This document shows positions 23,188 to 30,720 of a stretch of DNA of 39,148 nucleotides, piece after piece. The number at the start of each line of letters is the position of its first letter. Within the stretch, counting starts at the first letter, position 1. The DNA lies in the IMG/VR virus record IMGVR_UViG_3300034198_013709, positions 1 to 39,148 of that record. One strand, 5' to 3'. Made by a program: the position numbers and the translations under genes. The notes under the pieces were generated by a model. That model saw nothing but the letters and a program-made list of their open reading frames with translations, was not told the origin of the DNA and did not search any database. The stretch comes from a virus.

Positions 23188-23271
23188 AAATAAACCGCGA
23201 AAACCGCGAAAAACACGTATACCTTATGGGGGGAACCAAAATACGTATGCCTCGAAAAATACGTATGCCTC
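23188..23271. repeat. Short direct repeats (iteron-like)
   Basis: Tandem CCGCGAAAA units at about 23195-23213, then two copies of ATACGTATGCCTC at 23241-23253 and 23259-23271, 18 bases apart, each containing the palindrome TACGTA. They lie in a 732-bp gene-free gap. Such arrays resemble initiator-binding iterons. Confidence 0.6.
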
Positions 23272-23324
23272 CGGAGAGGTACATACTTTTCGAAAAACGC
23301 ATACATACGGGTACACGCGGAGGC

Positions 23325-23397
23325 GGAAAGAGGGAAAGAAGAGAGAGAAAGAAGAGAGGGAAAGAAGACAGGGGGAAAGAAGGGGAGAGAAGAAAGA
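23325..23397 (+). repeat. Polypurine tract built from GAAAGAAGA units
   Basis: Seventy-three bases with only one pyrimidine (at 23369), made of repeated GGAAAGA / GAGAGAA blocks. The translations across it are low-complexity and not credible genes. Such tracts can form triplex DNA or stall polymerases. Together with the iterons and the fold-back repeat it fills 23135-23866, where I see no gene. Confidence 0.8.
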
Positions 23398-23579
23398 CAA
23401 CCAGAAGCAAATTAAGAACCGAGGGGCTTCCGGAAAATCCATTTAAAGAAACCGATTTCTTGGTGTGCGAGAACCTAATTCCGCTTACAGATATATATAC
23501 GTATATTTGATCTTGTGTTCAAGCGGTTTTGGGGGCACTGCCGTGTGTTGGTTCAGGAATGTATCCTGGGACTTCATTC

Positions 23580-23731
23580 CTGAGACTTTGTTTCCGGACT
23601 GTATTCCAAAGTTAATAAATCTGACCAGATTCCAGAATAATCACCCCGTATTCCCTTCACAGGGACATAGGGTTGGATACTCGGGTGTCGTGTTATTAAT
23701 TCTGAACCCCAGTCCGGGAATAAAGTCTCAG
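23580..23731. repeat. Fold-back repeat element, copy A
   Basis: Long inverted arms (23580-23618 and 23693-23731) share CTGAGACTTT, TTTCCGGACTG and TTAATAA, and enclose a core hairpin near 23643-23672 (CCC.TAT.CCC-TTCACA-GGGACATAGGG). Two more copies lie at 35806-35917 and 36289-36428. It is non-coding and lies just upstream of a consensus promoter. Confidence 0.8.
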
Positions 23732-23769
23732 AACAATTTCTTTTGAATCTTGAGTCTTGTTTCTCTCAA

Positions 23770-23804
23770 GGTATTTCACGAAGACGAAGATTTGTATAAA
23801 AGGT
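23770..23804 (+). promoter_or_regulatory. Phage consensus promoter
   Basis: GTATTTCACG, then ATTTGTATAAAAGG, with 15 bases between TTTCAC and TATAAAA. It drives the operon of the zinc-ribbon, SWIM and phosphatase genes (23867-25797). Confidence 0.85.
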
Positions 23805-23833
23805 TAGAGACAGATAAACCCAACCAATTCCAG

Positions 23834-23857
23834 ACCCCCACTGAGGGGTTCAAGGAG
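23834..23857 (+). promoter_or_regulatory. Leader hairpin before the ribosome site (divergent copy)
   Basis: CCCCC-ACTGA-GGGGTT followed by CAAGGAGACAAAG before the ATG. Stem position, ACTGA loop and CAAGGAG match the leader element found before four other genes in the same regulon, but the stem sequence differs. Confidence 0.55.
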
Positions 23858-23866
23858 ACAAAGACC

Positions 23867-24607
23867 ATGTCCACCACTCGGCACTCCCACCTTATCGCCA
23901 ACCCCCTGAAAATGATGGAGTTCGTCACGGGCGGAAACGCTATCGTGACCTTCAAAAACCGGGACACCGGGAATCGCGCCACCTACAAGGTGATCGCAAT
24001 CGACCCCGTACTGACTGGGCGCACCGACCTGTTCGAGGTCTGGACCTTCACCGGGAGCAACAACCAGCGGAAGACTGACTACACCCTGCTGGGCGTGGTC
24101 ACCGGAACCGGAGACTTTCGATACCGCACTGCCATTGATGACCTCAACGACCTTGAGGCCAAAATGGCTAAGGGGCTGAAGGGTCACTGGGTGGATGGGA
24201 ACCCCGGATTCCTCAAGAGCGTGCGTTCAGCCCTTGAAAAGGGGTACACCCTGTCGAATGCCCAAGAGTTCCGCTTGTTGGGGGCTGTAAACAAGTACGG
24301 GGTGGATACGGGCTGGTACAAAGTGACCGACCCGATCCGTGTTCGGGTGTTCCCGTGGCTCTGGGACATCTTCCGCTTCGGGCGCGACGTCCCGGCCAAT
24401 GTTGAGACTTGGCACGAGGGTGGTTGCTGCCAGTGCTCCCACAAGCTGACCGTTCCCGCCTCGATTGAGATGGGTATGGGTCCTGACTGCGCGGCTCAGT
24501 CTGGGCGTATGGAAGAGTGGGAAGCCCTCGACAAGTTGCTCGGTCGCGACCTCGACAAGTTCCTCCAGCAGACGGGGCGGGTCGAGAAACTCCAGGCCAC
24601 AGCTTGA
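23867..24607 (+). CDS. DUF6011-like zinc-ribbon protein, 246 aa
   Basis: Starts MSTTRHSHLIANPLKMMEFV with AAGGAG upstream. Residues about 15-85 form a beta-rich domain (GNAIVTFKNRDTGNRATYKVIAI), a helical linker follows, and the C-terminal third has EGGCCQCSHKLTVPASIEMGMGPDCAAQ, the CxxC...S...G.GP.C pattern of small zinc domains (DUF6011-like) common in phage and actinobacterial proteins. Probably nucleic-acid binding. First gene of a three-gene unit with the SWIM and phosphatase genes. Codons are host-like (CTC, CGC, ATC). Confidence 0.7.
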   Translation: MSTTRHSHLIANPLKMMEFVTGGNAIVTFKNRDTGNRATYKVIAIDPVLTGRTDLFEVWTFTGSNNQRKTDYTLLGVVTGTGDFRYRTAIDDLNDLEAKMAKGLKGHWVDGNPGFLKSVRSALEKGYTLSNAQEFRLLGAVNKYGVDTGWYKVTDPIRVRVFPWLWDIFRFGRDVPANVETWHEGGCCQCSHKLTVPASIEMGMGPDCAAQSGRMEEWEALDKLLGRDLDKFLQQTGRVEKLQATA

Positions 24608-24629
24608 AATCAATAAATAGGAGACTAAA

Positions 24630-25019
24630 ATGAATTTCCCCGTAGCAGTAACCAATCGCAAGGCTCAGCTTCTGAGCCTTGGTCGGGCGGTCTCGATTCT
24701 GGTGGACACCGGAAACCCAGCGCGGTTGACCCGCTCTGAGAAGACCCCGATGGTTCCCGGATCCCTGCGTGAAAACGCAGACGGTTCCATCACCGGAATG
24801 TGCGAGTCTTCCACCGGAGATGGCACCGTCTATGGGGTTACGATCCATGGGGTGGAACGTGGTCGAATCCGCAGGGTCAGCTGCTCCTGCGAGGACCACC
24901 TCCACCACAATTGGGCGTGCAAGCACGTGTTTCGAGTCGCCAAGGAATTCGTGATCCGTGGTCGCAAGGAATGGGTCCTGCTCGTAAATCTTGAGGAGGT
25001 GTACAATGGGACCCGCTAG
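24630..25019 (+). CDS. SWIM zinc-finger protein, 129 aa
   Basis: The C-terminal half holds VSCSCEDHLHHNWACKHVFRVA, the CxC...CxH arrangement of the SWIM domain, which binds DNA or proteins. The N-terminal half is beta-rich (VAVTNRKAQLLSLGRAVSIL, YGVTIHGVERGRI). AGGAG lies 8 bases before the ATG. The last 14 bases overlap the phosphatase start, so the two are translationally coupled. Confidence 0.8.
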   Translation: MNFPVAVTNRKAQLLSLGRAVSILVDTGNPARLTRSEKTPMVPGSLRENADGSITGMCESSTGDGTVYGVTIHGVERGRIRRVSCSCEDHLHHNWACKHVFRVAKEFVIRGRKEWVLLVNLEEVYNGTR

Positions 25020-25797
25020 ACACGTTATCATTGGGGACATCCACGGGTGCCTCAACGAGTTCAACGAACTCTTGTCGGTTCTGGACCTCACCACCGAAGA
25101 CACTGTGATCTTGGCTGGGGACTTGGTGGACAAGGGATACGACTCCGCTGGGGTGGTCAAGCGCGCCCGTGAATTGCGAGAATCGGGCACCGTCCGTCAG
25201 GTGGTGCTGGTGATGGGGAACCACGAGGAGAAGCACTCCCGGTTCCGCACCAGAATGATCGCGGGTGCAGACGTCACTGCCCTGAAGGGTCACGAAGAAA
25301 TGTCTGAGATCACCCGTGGTCTGACTGTTGAGGATGTGTTTTTCCTGAATTCAGCGATTTTGTTTCACCGTATTCCGGGATACAATTCAATCGTCGTTCA
25401 CGCGGGTATCCCCCTCGGTTTGCAACACTTACCCCCCTCTCCTGAGGGTCTCGCTGAGATCCCCCGCAAGGAACGCGATCGGATGAATCTCATGCTCCGA
25501 ATCAGGTACTTGCGCCCGTCCACGGGCAACATGGTTCCGATGGGTCAAGAACAGGAGGGGGATACTTATTGGGCACACGCTTATGACGGGCGATTCGGAC
25601 ATGTTTTTTTCGGACATGAGCCTTTCATCCCCGGCACTTCGAACAGTGCGTATGAATTCCCCTTCGCGACTGGTCTCGATCACGGTTGCGTATTCGGTGG
25701 CAGTTTGACCGCCATGGTCCTAAGCCCGAACCGTGCCGATCTAGTCTCTGTCAAGGCTCATGCTGCGTATAATAAGTCGTACGCTCAGGAAGTGTAA
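25006..25797 (+). CDS. Calcineurin-like Ser/Thr protein phosphatase (PPP family)
   Basis: 263 residues with the metallophosphatase signature in order: GDIHG (10-14), AGDLVDKG (about 39-46), VMGNHEEK (about 70-77) and VVHAGIPLG (about 130), then WAHAYDGRFGHVFFGHEPF. This resembles lambda phosphatase and ApaH-type enzymes, which remove phosphate from proteins or split diadenosine tetraphosphate. The ATG at 25006 with AGGAGG upstream is chosen over a TTG-like upstream codon. It may reverse host signalling or act on nucleotide alarmones. Confidence 0.88.
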   Translation: MGPARHVIIGDIHGCLNEFNELLSVLDLTTEDTVILAGDLVDKGYDSAGVVKRARELRESGTVRQVVLVMGNHEEKHSRFRTRMIAGADVTALKGHEEMSEITRGLTVEDVFFLNSAILFHRIPGYNSIVVHAGIPLGLQHLPPSPEGLAEIPRKERDRMNLMLRIRYLRPSTGNMVPMGQEQEGDTYWAHAYDGRFGHVFFGHEPFIPGTSNSAYEFPFATGLDHGCVFGGSLTAMVLSPNRADLVSVKAHAAYNKSYAQEV

Positions 25798-25805
25798 GAA
25801 AACTT

Positions 25806-26090
25806 ATCTGCAGTTTGGTAGGGTGGGAAACTCACCCATCTTGAACACCATCCTCCCAGCTGCAGATTCGGTCAATAAATAAAGAAGGATGGGTGGGGCA
25901 CGCAACACAGTGCAATTTCCTTGAGCTTCATGCAGAAGTCCCAAGGGGAGACAAGCGCGATCGTACAGGCCAAAAGGGGGGTTCAAGTCCCCTTTCCCTT
26001 TTAAAGAGGGTTAGGTAACCAGATCGCGGTAGCGGAGGAAGGTGGCTCTTCCACCAAAGCGAGGGCGGCACCGGAGCCACACGGTGCCGC
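25806..26090 (+). ncRNA. Structured intergenic region, possible RNA
   Basis: The 305-bp gap between converging genes folds repeatedly. ATCTGCAG (25806) pairs with CTGCAGAT (25860). AAAGGGG pairs with CCCCTTT around a GGTTCAAGT loop that looks like a tRNA T-arm (about 25973-25996). CGCGATC (about 25957) pairs with GATCGCG (about 26022). GGTGG pairs with CCACC, and GGGCGGCACCG pairs with CGGTGCCGCCC near the end. No protein frame is convincing. Confidence 0.4.
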
Positions 26091-26096
26091 CCGACT
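26062..26096. terminator. GC-rich hairpin at converging gene ends
   Basis: An 11-bp stem GGGCGGCACCG / CGGTGCCGCCC with an 8-base loop, followed on the + strand by CTTTTT a few bases later. It would end the phosphatase-side transcript and may protect the collar mRNA. Confidence 0.6.
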
Positions 26097-26102
26097 TGCT
26101 TT

Positions 26103-26837
26103 TTAGGTCTTGATGATGAAATTCAAGGCCAAGAAGGGGTGCATGTTGGCGTGCGGAAGCCCGCCACCCGTACTGTTGATCGTGAGGGCGTGCGGCAAGT
26201 CCCACACCTTGAGTTCACCGAGGCTGGGGTCAACCGCCGTAGCCGTGTTGGTGCCGTCCGCGAGCACGAGGCCGAGGTTGCCCTGTCCACCCGTAGCGTT
26301 GCTCGTGTGGGTGTGCGCGGGCATCATGGTCGAGTCGAGCGTGACCGTCTCGGCACCGCCCGTCGCGGCGAGCGCACGCGGCGTAAGCCCCGCACCCGCA
26401 CCCGCACCAAGTGGAGAGCGACCACGGAGGTCGGGGAGGTTGAACGTCGTAGAGCCGTCACCGACACCGTAGGTCGTGCCACTAGCGGTGAACAGGTCGG
26501 CGTAGAGCGTGCGGCTGACGGCAGAGCCGTTGCAGAGCAGGTAGCCCGTAGGAGCCGCAGCCCCTGCGAACATGGTGACCGACCCCGCAGGGACGATCGA
26601 ACTCTTGATCTCCGCCGTCACATACCCAAGGTTCACGAACCCACGGATGGTTCCCGTTTCGAAAGAGGCAGCGACCTCTCCGGTGTAGGTGAGGTCGATG
26701 CTACCGTTGACCGGGACGTAGACCGGACCAGCACGACGGTATGCGGTATGTCCATCCGTGGTAGGATAGATGTCCTGGAGTAGCAACTCCGCCGTCGTGG
26801 TTCCCGTGTGCTTAACTCGAACGAAGATTCCGTACAT
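26103..26837 (-). CDS. Tail fibre protein with phage tail collar domain
   Basis: 244 residues. Residues about 75-135 show the collar domain (PAGSVTMFAGAAAPTGYLLCNGSAVSRTLYADLF, then NLPDLRGRSPLG), and the end (PHANMHPFLALNFIIKT) is the typical C-terminus of microcystin-dependent/collar tip proteins. The ATG at 26837 has GAGGG 7 bases upstream; the in-frame ATG at 26843 is too close. It is richer in G+C than neighbouring genes and sits alone inside an early + strand region, which suggests recent import or host-range exchange. Confidence 0.88.
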   Translation of the reverse strand: MYGIFVRVKHTGTTTAELLLQDIYPTTDGHTAYRRAGPVYVPVNGSIDLTYTGEVAASFETGTIRGFVNLGYVTAEIKSSIVPAGSVTMFAGAAAPTGYLLCNGSAVSRTLYADLFTASGTTYGVGDGSTTFNLPDLRGRSPLGAGAGAGLTPRALAATGGAETVTLDSTMMPAHTHTSNATGGQGNLGLVLADGTNTATAVDPSLGELKVWDLPHALTINSTGGGLPHANMHPFLALNFIIKT

Positions 26838-26907
26838 GTGCATTCCCTCTCATGGTGGGAGGCGCGGATAGAACGATTACCGATACCTCCTTTAAAGGAA
26901 TGAACCC

Positions 26908-27228
26908 ATGAATCTCAACCCGCTCGACCTCAACCCGCTCGACCTCAACCGACTCGCCCTCCGGATTGAAAACCTCGTACAGACCTCGACCTACGGGTGG
27001 AATCCTGGAGATTCCCTGGATATGAGGCGTCTTCTCCCGGATCCCCACGACAAGGAGGGTAGATTCCGGCTTCCCCACCCTGACCTGCTACGTGCTGGAG
27101 GTACGAACCTGCACGACTACCAGAGATGGGTCAGGTGGTGTTCAGATCTGGAGCATCTCAAGACCCGGAATCGTCCTATGCACCCCCACCGCGTCATGAG
27201 AGATATGATGCGTGGAAGATTTTATTGA
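26908..27228 (+). CDS. Hypothetical protein, 106 aa, with N-terminal repeat
   Basis: Starts MNLNPLDLNPLDLNRLALRI; the repeat LNPLD is encoded by a 15-base tandem duplication. The rest is Arg/His/Pro-rich and probably helical (GTNLHDYQRWVRWCSDLEHL, then HRVMRDMMRGRFY). AAGGA lies 10 bases before the ATG. It diverges from the collar gene. Family not recognised. Confidence 0.6.
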   Translation: MNLNPLDLNPLDLNRLALRIENLVQTSTYGWNPGDSLDMRRLLPDPHDKEGRFRLPHPDLLRAGGTNLHDYQRWVRWCSDLEHLKTRNRPMHPHRVMRDMMRGRFY

Positions 27229-27249
27229 GTCTTATTTTCTCATTGGGGG

Positions 27250-27327
27250 TCAGAGTTAACCAATTCATTAACCTTATACTTCCTTGACACGGGAAGTATT
27301 GGTTATACTCTTAGGTATTAACTCTGA
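27250..27327. repeat. Nested inverted repeats in promoter region
   Basis: TCAGAGTTAA (27250-27259) pairs with TTAACTCTGA (27318-27327). Inside, AACCAAT pairs with ATTGGTT and ATACTTCC with GGAAGTAT around the loop TTGACACG. It lies 40 bases upstream of the promoter for the MoxR gene. It could be a regulatory site or a terminator of the upstream gene. Confidence 0.6.
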
Positions 27328-27368
27328 GCACCAATCGAATAATAGCCAATAACACTGAATAAACGAGA

Positions 27369-27406
27369 AATAATTTCACGGTTCTTTGCATTTGTATAAA
27401 AGGATG
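27369..27406 (+). promoter_or_regulatory. Phage consensus promoter
   Basis: AATAATTTCACGG, then CATTTGTATAAAAGGATG, spacer 15. Drives the MoxR-type ATPase gene through a leader hairpin. Confidence 0.88.
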
Positions 27407-27451
27407 TGAGGGGAGGATACAGAATCCTCCCCCAATCAACCCCAATCTTCC

Positions 27452-27483
27452 GTTCTCCCACTGAGGGAGACAAGGAGTTTCTC
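27452..27483 (+). promoter_or_regulatory. Conserved leader hairpin with ribosome site
   Basis: GTTCTCCC-ACTGA-GGGAGAC followed by AAGGAGTTTCTC and the ATG. The TCTCCC/GGGAGA stem ends 2 bases before AAGGAG. Near-identical elements precede the genes at 28802, 30755 and 34240. Confidence 0.75.
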
Positions 27484-28644
27484 ATGACCGCTTCTCTCGA
27501 CACTCGCCTCTCCTGTTCCGCTTGCGCCTACAAAGGTCACTCTCTGGTCGACCACATGGCGTCCAGCCACCCCAGTGTAGACACCAGCGGCATGGTCCTT
27601 TTGTCGGACACGTTGACCACGAGCTTCGATGATTCCCGTAAGGGCGTCACCCGTCGTCCTGCGACGGTGAACGAGCTTGAAGCCAACCTGATGGGCCACA
27701 AGGTCCGGGTCAACCACCAGATCCGCGAGGACCAGTGCCTCCCCTCGGTCCCGAACTACGCCTTCCCCACCAAGGGTGCGGCCAAGGGTTGTTTCGAGCG
27801 TGCTCTTCTGGCGTTGGTTCGTCAGAAGCCGGTGTTCATCTGGGGTGGACCCGGAACCGGCAAGGATGCCGTCGTTCACGCCTATTGCTCCATGACCCGC
27901 ACTCCCAGCTTGGTGTTCACGTTCACCCGTGGCACCAACGTGAAGGGCTGGTTCTACAGCCGCTCGATTGGGAAGGAAGGCACCGGTTGGGAGTACGGTG
28001 CTCTCTGGAATGCGCTCGTCCACGGCATCGAGGGTCGTGACGGCAAGCGTTACCCGGCTTTGATTCTGTTCAGCGACGTTGACCGTGGTGACGACGATCA
28101 GCTGGAAGAGTTCCGCTTGGTGCTGGACACCACCAGCAAGCGTATCGTCGGTCCTGACGGCAGCACTTCCAAGATCATGGAGGGAACCCAGTTCGCGTTC
28201 ACCGCGAACTCCAACGGCAACGGTGCCGAAGGGATGTCGAGTCGCCCCATCGACGCTTCGTTGATCGACCGCATGGGTCGCTTCGTGGAGTTCACCGCTC
28301 TGCATTGGGACGACGAAGGGAAGGTCCTCCGCGAGAAGTTCAGCCTGCTGAACGAGCGTTGCCCTGACATCTTCGACCAGCTTGGGGCTTCGGTCGCTGG
28401 GCTTCGGTCGCTGATCAAGGATGGACGGCTCTTCGCAGAAATCAGCCACCGTGGCTTGTGCGAAATCCTGAGCGAGTGTGAGGATCTCGTGTGGTCTGCC
28501 AATGGCAAGGTCCCCACCAACGTCCTGCGTCACGGCTTCAAGGCGTGGCTCGACCGTCTGGACCACGACAATCAGATGATCGCCAAGACGGAGATCAACG
28601 CCCAACTCAAGGGTGGCACCTTCTCCGACGAGGCGGCGGTCTGA
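27484..28644 (+). CDS. MoxR/CobS-type AAA+ ATPase
   Basis: 386 residues. A Cys/His-containing N-terminus (LSCSACAYKGHSLVDHMASSH) looks like a small zinc finger, also present at the N-terminus of CobS-like proteins in phages. Then Walker A GGPGTGKD (about 120-127), Walker B LILFSDVDR (about 194) and sensor 1 FAFTANSNG (about 237). MoxR and CobS ATPases work with VWA partners to remodel or insert metal into target proteins. HExxH and VWA genes lie 2-3 kb downstream under the same promoter class, which supports a chelatase-like or chaperone complex. Host-like codons. Confidence 0.85.
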   Translation: MTASLDTRLSCSACAYKGHSLVDHMASSHPSVDTSGMVLLSDTLTTSFDDSRKGVTRRPATVNELEANLMGHKVRVNHQIREDQCLPSVPNYAFPTKGAAKGCFERALLALVRQKPVFIWGGPGTGKDAVVHAYCSMTRTPSLVFTFTRGTNVKGWFYSRSIGKEGTGWEYGALWNALVHGIEGRDGKRYPALILFSDVDRGDDDQLEEFRLVLDTTSKRIVGPDGSTSKIMEGTQFAFTANSNGNGAEGMSSRPIDASLIDRMGRFVEFTALHWDDEGKVLREKFSLLNERCPDIFDQLGASVAGLRSLIKDGRLFAEISHRGLCEILSECEDLVWSANGKVPTNVLRHGFKAWLDRLDHDNQMIAKTEINAQLKGGTFSDEAAV

Positions 28645-28648
28645 ACCA

Positions 28649-28690
28649 ATCCCCCCCCACTGCCCCCAAAAGGGGTGGTGGGGGGGATTT
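28649..28690 (+). terminator. Hairpin terminator after the ATPase gene
   Basis: An uninterrupted C-run/G-run stem (ATCCCCCCCCAC with GTGGGGGGGAT) with inner CCCC-CAAAA-GGGG, then TTTC. It begins 4 bases after the stop and runs into the next promoter. Confidence 0.75.
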
Positions 28691-28720
28691 CAAAAGCCTC
28701 CACATTTGTATAAAAGGATG
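28684..28720 (+). promoter_or_regulatory. Phage consensus promoter
   Basis: GGATTTCAAAAG, then ACATTTGTATAAAAGGATG, spacer 15 from TTTCAA. Drives the winged-helix/zinc protein gene at 28802 and probably the two genes after it. Confidence 0.87.
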
Positions 28721-28768
28721 TGAGGGTGTGGTACCTAGAATCGTTCCCTCTTTTTCAGTCAACAATCC

Positions 28769-28801
28769 CGTTCTCCCAATGAGGGAGACAAGGAGTTTTT
28801 C
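28769..28801 (+). promoter_or_regulatory. Conserved leader hairpin with ribosome site
   Basis: GTTCTCCC-AATGA-GGGAGAC followed by AAGGAGTTTTTC and the ATG. Same stem, loop length and spacing as at 27452, 30721 and 34206. Confidence 0.75.
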
Positions 28802-29644
28802 ATGCAATTCCCCATCAATTCCTCTGTGGACTCTTGGAAGCCCATCGTCCTGAATGTGATCTCCTCCAATGCGGCGACCACCGAAATCCGGGTCACCGAG
28901 ATTGCGGACGCCATTGAAGCCCTCCCGGCCTTCCCCGGCTGGGCCTCGTGGGGCACGATCACCCAGCGCAACGAGGAGTACCCCGTGGCGCGTCGGGATA
29001 TGGCGTTTGCGGCTTCGCGACTCCGCGACGAGGGGAAAGTCTTCTCTCCGGTCCGTGGTCGCTACACCATGGTGCCTTGTGCGGTTCCGATGGTTGTGAC
29101 TCCGGTGGCTCCGGTGGTTCAGGCTGTGAACCAGCCCGAACAGGCAGTTCAGGCAGTTCAGGCTCCGGTGGTGAAGACGGTCGTGGTTTCGACCGTCCCG
29201 GCCAACGATCCTCTGCTGGTCGAGGACACCGGACTCCGTCGCATGATGATCGCGGGGACCCGGTGCTTCGGTCTCTACCATGATCGCGCACCGACTTGCA
29301 AGACTTGTCCCCTCGCTGGCTTCTGTTACGAGGCTGGGAAAGCCGACTACGGTAACATCGCGGCTCGTCTTGACACCGCCACTCTCGCGGCTTTGGAAGC
29401 TGCAGCAGCCCCCAAGGTGGTTGAGGTTGCACCCACTCCTGCGCCCACCCCCACTCCTGCCCCCACTCCTGTTGCCCCTCAAACGGGGGGAGTTATGTAC
29501 AGCCACCGTGTGGGTGCCGAGTACACTCTGGACACGGCGACATTCAAGCTGTTCTGCTCCGGGTGTCGTGGTCTGATTGATTCTGGTACACAGTTCGCTC
29601 GCGTCCCCAATCACGGGGTCTACCATGTTGGTTGCGTGCAGTAG
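28802..29644 (+). CDS. Protein with winged-helix-like N-terminus and PARP-type zinc finger
   Basis: 280 residues. N-terminal about 80 residues (NVISSNAATTEIRVTEIADAIE, RRDMAFAASRLRDEGKV) read as a winged helix. After a Val/Pro/Gln linker comes a Cys cluster (GTRCFGLYHDRAPTCKTC with PLAGFCYEA), then a Pro/Thr repeat linker (PTPAPTPTPAPTP). The C-terminus ends FKLFCSGCRGLIDSGTQFA...GVYHVGC, a CxxC...HxxC layout like PARP-type zinc fingers that sense DNA ends. Probably DNA-binding. Other PARP-associated modules (WGR, SAP) are encoded nearby. Assignments rest on motif spacing only. Confidence 0.65.
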   Translation: MQFPINSSVDSWKPIVLNVISSNAATTEIRVTEIADAIEALPAFPGWASWGTITQRNEEYPVARRDMAFAASRLRDEGKVFSPVRGRYTMVPCAVPMVVTPVAPVVQAVNQPEQAVQAVQAPVVKTVVVSTVPANDPLLVEDTGLRRMMIAGTRCFGLYHDRAPTCKTCPLAGFCYEAGKADYGNIAARLDTATLAALEAAAAPKVVEVAPTPAPTPTPAPTPVAPQTGGVMYSHRVGAEYTLDTATFKLFCSGCRGLIDSGTQFARVPNHGVYHVGCVQ

Positions 29645-29689
29645 CTCGCCTCTTTCAACGTTTCTCCCCACTCAAGAGGCATAAATAGC

Positions 29690-30136
29690 ATGCGTACGAT
29701 GAATCTCCCCGACAGTTCCGCCATTGATAGCTCCACCCCGGTAGCACAAGTTGCCGAGGCTGCTCTCGGTCTGGTCGCTATCACCGATTCCCTCAACAAG
29801 GAAATCGAGCGATTGAAAGTTCTGATCCGTGCTGGCACCAGCGGCAAAATCACCAATATCGACACCCCGAACGGATCGGTGTCGGTGGTCCGACCTGACC
29901 CGTCTTGGACCCTCAGGGATGGCAAGACTTACAAGGACGTTCAGCGGGAACTGGGGGACAAGTCTTCTATGTTCTTCGCGACCCACATCCAGATCGCCCC
30001 TCACCGGGACCTTGCCAGCCGTTTGACAGCAATTGACGACGTCTATCTCAAGAATACAGTGCTGGATCTGGTGGATCACAATTCCGCCACCCCTCGTGTC
30101 GGGTTCAAGTCCTTTAAGCCCACCGAGGAGGTGTAA
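29690..30136 (+). CDS. Hypothetical protein, 148 aa
   Basis: Starts MRTMNLPDSSAIDSSTPVAQ. A helix (VAITDSLNKEIERLKVLIRAG) precedes a beta segment (NGSVSVVRPDPSWTLRDG) and further helices. AGAGG lies 10 bases before the first ATG. It follows the winged-helix gene by 45 bases and precedes the next gene by 2 bases, so it is the middle of a three-gene unit. Family not recognised. Confidence 0.7.
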   Translation: MRTMNLPDSSAIDSSTPVAQVAEAALGLVAITDSLNKEIERLKVLIRAGTSGKITNIDTPNGSVSVVRPDPSWTLRDGKTYKDVQRELGDKSSMFFATHIQIAPHRDLASRLTAIDDVYLKNTVLDLVDHNSATPRVGFKSFKPTEEV

Positions 30137-30138
30137 AC

Positions 30139-30690
30139 ATGATTACCCTTTACAAATTTATGATCACCAGTCCCGATGGGATGTTGCACCCCAGATGCAA
30201 CGAAAACATTTGGGGTGCAGTGTGGTTTTCCACCCCTGAAGAAGCCATTCAAGGATTTCAAAACTTGGTTGAGGAATGCCTAGCTGAACGGGATTCCATC
30301 GTGAAAGTCGTTCCTCGTGAATTCGTTGTATCCGAACACGCAGCCCGTGGCACCACCGTGATTCTCGATGAAGAGCACGGCTTGGCGACTTGGATCTGGG
30401 ACTCGGGCCTCTCTCATGGGGAACTCGTAAAATATTGGTCCGACCTCCTTTCTGTGGACCACCTGTATTTGAGACTCAAATTACTCCCCGGCATGATTAC
30501 GTGTGTCCTACCAACTGGGTCTCACGGTCTGGTCCTCTCCAAAGACGGGAACTCCGTGATTCGGTGTGGCGGGGGAGTTTGGACTTCCCATCTCTGGAAA
30601 GACAACGATTCTTGGCTCCAAGATGATAAAGGAACCCGAATCCACCACAGGGGATTTCAGGAAAACGGACATTTGTATAAAAGGATGTAA
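30139..30690 (+). CDS. Hypothetical protein, 183 aa
   Basis: Starts MITLYKFMITSPDGMLHPRC, 2 bases after the previous stop and with GAGGAGG upstream of the ATG. Soluble, mixed alpha/beta, Trp- and His-containing (GLATWIWDSGLSHGELVKYW). Its last nine codons (ENGHLYKRM) are the sequence of the next consensus promoter, so the C-terminus is dictated by promoter DNA. Family not recognised. Confidence 0.65.
   Translation: MITLYKFMITSPDGMLHPRCNENIWGAVWFSTPEEAIQGFQNLVEECLAERDSIVKVVPREFVVSEHAARGTTVILDEEHGLATWIWDSGLSHGELVKYWSDLLSVDHLYLRLKLLPGMITCVLPTGSHGLVLSKDGNSVIRCGGGVWTSHLWKDNDSWLQDDKGTRIHHRGFQENGHLYKRM
30652..30689 (+). promoter_or_regulatory. Phage consensus promoter inside a gene end
   Basis: GGGATTTCAGG, then ACATTTGTATAAAAGGATG, spacer 15 from TTTCAG. 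Fully within the 3' coding end of the 183-aa gene. Drives the HExxH-protein gene at 30755. Confidence 0.87.
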
Positions 30691-30720
30691 GGGTCAATCC
30701 TTCTAATTTCCCAATCTTCC

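Noticed and set aside
23193-23412. CRISPR-like array from the repeated CCGCGAAAA, ATACGTATGCCTC and GAAAGAAGA units
   Set aside because: Units are short, unequal and lack regular spacers of 25-40 bases; no cas genes are present.
23465-23746. A 93-codon + strand frame similar to one at 36162-36398
   Set aside because: The likeness comes from the fold-back repeat DNA itself; there is no ribosome site and the frames are broken in copy B.
25936-26003. A tRNA gene around the GGTTCAAGT loop
   Set aside because: Acceptor-like AAGGGGA/TTCCCTT can be drawn, but only 26 bases are left for both the D and anticodon arms, so no cloverleaf forms.
27287-27312. A sigma-70 promoter from TTGACA and TATACT
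   Set aside because: The spacing is only 14 bases and both boxes are inside a nested inverted repeat. The consensus phage promoter lies downstream.
27436-28605. A 389-codon - strand frame opposite the MoxR gene
   Set aside because: Shadow of the strongly biased codon use of the AAA+ gene; similar long shadows occur opposite the VWA, HExxH and winged-helix genes.
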